From: Myxococcales bacterium
Lineage (GTDB): Bacteria; Myxococcota; Polyangia; Fen-1088
Reading direction: 5' to 3'
Length of the DNA stretch: 8,097 bases
Assembly: GCA_003157315.1 (NCBI GenBank)
Contig: PMJE01000610.1
Span: 1-8,097, forward strand
Every line of letters begins with the position of its first letter. Position 1 is the first letter of the stretch. A program made the position numbers and the translations under genes. Under the pieces are notes generated by a model. That model ran no database searches, had not been told where the DNA came from, and saw only the letters and a list, made by a program, of their open reading frames with translations. Below, piece after piece: positions 6,151 to 8,097 of the stretch.

Positions 6151-6435
6151 GTGCCAGATACAATAAACGCGCTAGCCTCGGATGTGATGGACAGTCGTTC
6201 TTGGCCCCCTTCCGCTGCTGAAGCCGCGGGTGGAGTCATGTCCGGCTTCAAGTTGGTCGAGGTCAAGGTGTTCAGCGCCACCAAGCGCAAGGACCGAGAC
6301 CGACTCGACGAGGTTGCCACCGCTTGGTTGCGCGACCACCAGGACTTCGACCGCCTGACCGCCCAAGTGACGCTGTCGTCGGATCTGGAGTACCACTGCA
6401 TGTCCATCACCTTCATGGGCTGGCAGCGGATTTAA
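6151..6435 (+). CDS. Small conserved-looking protein of unknown function
   Basis: 94 residues from a GTG at 6151, with AGGGGA 8 bases upstream. Later in-frame ATGs at 6187 and 6238 are possible; the one at 6238 gives 65 residues and begins where the ordered part starts. I do not assign a family. Seen: a loose Ala/Ser/Pro-containing N-terminus (1-30), then a compact alpha/beta-looking part with VEVKVFSATKRKDRDRLDEV, a helix containing TAWLRDH, a strand LTAQVTLSSD, and an ending EYHCMSITFMG. The SSD...HC...I pattern looks like a conserved fold core rather than random reading. No signal peptide or membrane span. Codon use and GC resemble its neighbours. The 12-base gap to the pterin dehydratase gene suggests co-transcription. 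Confidence 0.75.
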   Translation: MPDTINALASDVMDSRSWPPSAAEAAGGVMSGFKLVEVKVFSATKRKDRDRLDEVATAWLRDHQDFDRLTAQVTLSSDLEYHCMSITFMGWQRI

Positions 6436-6452
6436 CAAAGTCTCGGCAGCGT

Positions 6453-6797
6453 TCAAAGAGCCATGACCACGAAGGCCAGCACCGCCAAGGACACGCCGGC
6501 GTAGGCACGCACGCCTAGCACTTCGCCGAGAAGAAGCACACCAAGCACGTTCACCATTGCGATGGAAGTTGCGCCGAAAAGCGCCATCGACTTGCCGATG
6601 GGCACGCTGGCCAATACGTAGAGTTGGCCGAACATGGCGACCGTGCGCAACCCGAAGTAGATGACGAACCACCAGGTGAGGAAGGTAGCAAGGGTGAAGC
6701 CACCCCTGCGCATGTTGGCGCGGGCGAGCAGGTCCCCCGCGGTGAACAGGGCTTGCGAACCGACAATCATGACGACCGGGTATTTGAGCCAAGGCAT
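6453..6797 (-). CDS. Small four-helix membrane protein, SMR/EamA-like (DMT superfamily)
   Basis: 114 residues from ATG 6797 with AAGGAG ending 3 bases upstream; an upstream in-frame ATG at 6863 would add a polar, unrelated leader. About four membrane helices: 6-25, about 34-63 (long), 68-91 and 96-114. The length and the pattern VPIGKSMALFGA ... LLLGEVLGVRAYAG resemble small multidrug resistance proteins and the half-size EamA modules of drug/metabolite transporters, which work as dimers. The membrane Glu of TM1 that couples protons in EmrE-type pumps (Glu14) has no clear equivalent: the helix carries Gln15 and Asp22. Multidrug efflux is therefore not assured; lipid-linked sugar or metabolite transport are alternatives. 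Transcribed alone, convergent with the small gene at 6151-6435 (17-base gap, no terminator visible). Confidence 0.75.
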   Translation of the reverse strand: MPWLKYPVVMIVGSQALFTAGDLLARANMRRGGFTLATFLTWWFVIYFGLRTVAMFGQLYVLASVPIGKSMALFGATSIAMVNVLGVLLLGEVLGVRAYAGVSLAVLAFVVMAL

Positions 6798-6865
6798 GGG
6801 CTCCTTTTTCGCAGATCGTGAGTGGTTTGCGAATTTTCGAGACTCGGTACTAGCATGGTCCACCC
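6798..6865. promoter_or_regulatory. 68-base divergent promoter gap
   Basis: Separates the small membrane protein gene (minus) from the FAD dehydrogenase gene (plus), so both promoters must lie here or inside the coding ends. The plus-strand gene has no Shine-Dalgarno sequence, and an in-frame stop TAG at 6851-6853 bars an earlier start. A weak plus-strand pair, TTGCGA (6827-6832) and TACTAG (6848-6853) with a 15-base spacer, would give an almost leaderless transcript. The evidence is thin. Confidence 0.25.
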
Positions 6866-8097
6866 ATGCCTCGCCCCCCTGACCAGGTAACCCTCGAACA
6901 ACTGAAACAGATCACCGGGCCGGCCGGCTGGAGCGATGATCCAGATACCCTGGCGCCGCACCTGGTGGAGTGGCGCAGTCGCTACCAGGGCAAGACCCCG
7001 CTTTTGCTCAAGCCGGCGACCACCGCCGAGGTGGCGGCTATCGTTCGCGTGTGCGCCCAGCACGAAGTGGGCATCGTGCCCCAAGGGGGAAACACTGGCC
7101 TGGTGGGCGCGCAAATTCCGCGCGCCAGCGGCCAGGAGGTGCTGGTCAGTTTGTCGCGCATGAACCGCGTGCGGGTTGTGGATCCGATCAACAACACCCT
7201 GACCGCCGAGGCGGGCTGCTTGTTGGCGGCGGTTCAGCAAGCCGCAGCCGAGGCGGACCGGCTCTTCCCGCTCAGCCTGGCAGCCGAGGGCAGTTGTCAG
7301 ATCGGGGGCAATCTCTCGACCAATGCGGGGGGCATCCATGTCCTGCGCTACGGAAACTCGCGTGACTTGGTGCTGGGGCTGGAAGTCGTCACCGCCCAGG
7401 GCGAAATCTGGGATGGCCTGCGCGGGCTGCGCAAAGACAACACCGGCTACGATCTCAAGCAGCTCTACATCGGCGCCGAGGGAACCTTGGGAATCATCAC
7501 CGCCGCGGTGTTGAAGCTGTTCCCGCGCCACCGCCAGGTGGAAACCGCGTTTGCGGCGGTGCCTACTCCCGAGGCGGTGCTCGATCTTCTGACTTTGGCG
7601 CGCGAGGTATCGGGTGACGGCGGCGTGCTGGCTTTCGAGATGATCTCGCGCTTCGCCCTCGACCTGGTGCTCAAGCACGTGGCGGGCTCGCTGGATCCGC
7701 TGGCAACCCGATCGCCGTGGTACGTGCTGGTCGACCTGACGGTTGCACGCACCACGGCCGAGGCATTCATGACTCAGGCACTGGACTACGGCCTGATTTC
7801 CGACGCGGCTTTGGCCGGCAGCGCGGCCCAGGCAGCGGCACTGTGGAAGCTGCGCGAGTCTATTTCTGAGGCGCAGAAGCGCGAGGGCGGCAGCATCAAG
7901 AACGATGTCTCGGTACCGGTGTCGCACATCCCAAGCTTCATCAAGCAGGCCCTGGCTGCCGTGGCAGAGTTGGTCCCGGGCATCCGACCCGTGCCTTTCG
8001 GCCATGTGGGCGACGGCAACCTGCACTTCAACTTCAGCCAACCCGCAGACATGGACCAGGACGCTTACCTTGCGCGCTGGGATGAGGTGAGTCGAGT
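6866..8097 (+). CDS. FAD-linked D-2-hydroxyacid dehydrogenase (GlcD / D-2-hydroxyglutarate dehydrogenase type), 3' end cut
   Basis: First 410 residues of an expected ~460; the frame is open to the window edge. Seen: an FAD-binding PCMH domain (about 45-220) with pyrophosphate loop PQGGNTGLVGAQIP (72-85), GSCQIGGNLSTNAGG (142-156) and IGAEGTLGIIT (202-212); then the FAD-oxidase C domain with LRESIS (329-334), IKNDVSVPV (344-352) and GHVGDGNLHFNF (379-390). By alignment to human D2HGDH, R330, K345, H380 and H387 match R386, K401, H434 and H441, and Ser334 replaces Thr390; the final Glu/His motif lies beyond the edge. The enzyme oxidises a D-2-hydroxyacid such as D-2-hydroxyglutarate, D-lactate or glycolate to the 2-oxoacid, passing electrons to a quinone or flavoprotein. 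The exact substrate is inferred only at family level. ATG 6866 is the first possible start after an in-frame TAG. Confidence 0.93.
   Translation, partial: MPRPPDQVTLEQLKQITGPAGWSDDPDTLAPHLVEWRSRYQGKTPLLLKPATTAEVAAIVRVCAQHEVGIVPQGGNTGLVGAQIPRASGQEVLVSLSRMNRVRVVDPINNTLTAEAGCLLAAVQQAAAEADRLFPLSLAAEGSCQIGGNLSTNAGGIHVLRYGNSRDLVLGLEVVTAQGEIWDGLRGLRKDNTGYDLKQLYIGAEGTLGIITAAVLKLFPRHRQVETAFAAVPTPEAVLDLLTLAREVSGDGGVLAFEMISRFALDLVLKHVAGSLDPLATRSPWYVLVDLTVARTTAEAFMTQALDYGLISDAALAGSAAQAAALWKLRESISEAQKREGGSIKNDVSVPVSHIPSFIKQALAAVAELVPGIRPVPFGHVGDGNLHFNFSQPADMDQDAYLARWDEVSR

Noticed and set aside
6767..8041. 424-residue open frame on the minus strand opposite the FAD dehydrogenase
   Set aside because: It is rich in His, Arg and Gln with no coherent domain, and it mirrors a clear enzyme frame on the plus strand. 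Long antisense frames are expected in GC-rich codon usage.

Overview
The window is a GC-rich, gene-dense stretch of bacterial chromosome holding eight protein-coding genes, one of them cut by the right edge. I see no RNA gene, insertion sequence, CRISPR array or phage marker. The best guess at origin is a myxobacterium-like member of the former Deltaproteobacteria. The main clue is a lipoprotein whose Cys is followed by a long Ala/Asp/Ser/Gly-rich spacer full of 'DA' steps, a style common in Myxococcota. A c-di-GMP receptor and many short ungrouped operons fit this but do not prove it.

Layout, left to right. Minus strand: a large surface lipoprotein (14-1972) with an SbsA-type Ig-like domain and eight copies of a Trp-containing repeat, probably a beta-propeller, with its own promoter in the 147-base gap upstream. 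Then a minus-strand run that reads, in transcription order, as ABM-fold small enzyme (5658-5344), iron-type alcohol dehydrogenase (5350-4190), PilZ protein (4109-3396) and APC-family amino acid permease (3388-2120). The first two overlap and are almost surely co-translated. The last two are 7 bases apart. The 80-base gap between the pairs holds a hairpin, so whether all four form one operon is open.

Plus strand, diverging from that run: a pterin-4a-carbinolamine dehydratase (5800-6138) followed after 12 bases by a small unrecognised protein (6151-6435). A small four-helix membrane protein of the drug/metabolite transporter type (6797-6453, minus) converges on it. It diverges in turn from an FAD-dependent D-2-hydroxyacid dehydrogenase (6866 to beyond the window, plus), of which the first 410 residues are present.

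How the genes fit together: two oxidoreductases of small hydroxy compounds (Fe-ADH and FAD D-2-hydroxyacid dehydrogenase), an ABM enzyme and an amino acid permease suggest ordinary small-molecule catabolism. The PilZ protein adds a possible second-messenger link. No convincing new multi-gene defence or mobile system is visible. The points most worth a second look are the propeller lipoprotein with its fresh tandem duplication, the coupled ABM/Fe-ADH pair, the PilZ-permease pair, and the small protein behind the pterin dehydratase.
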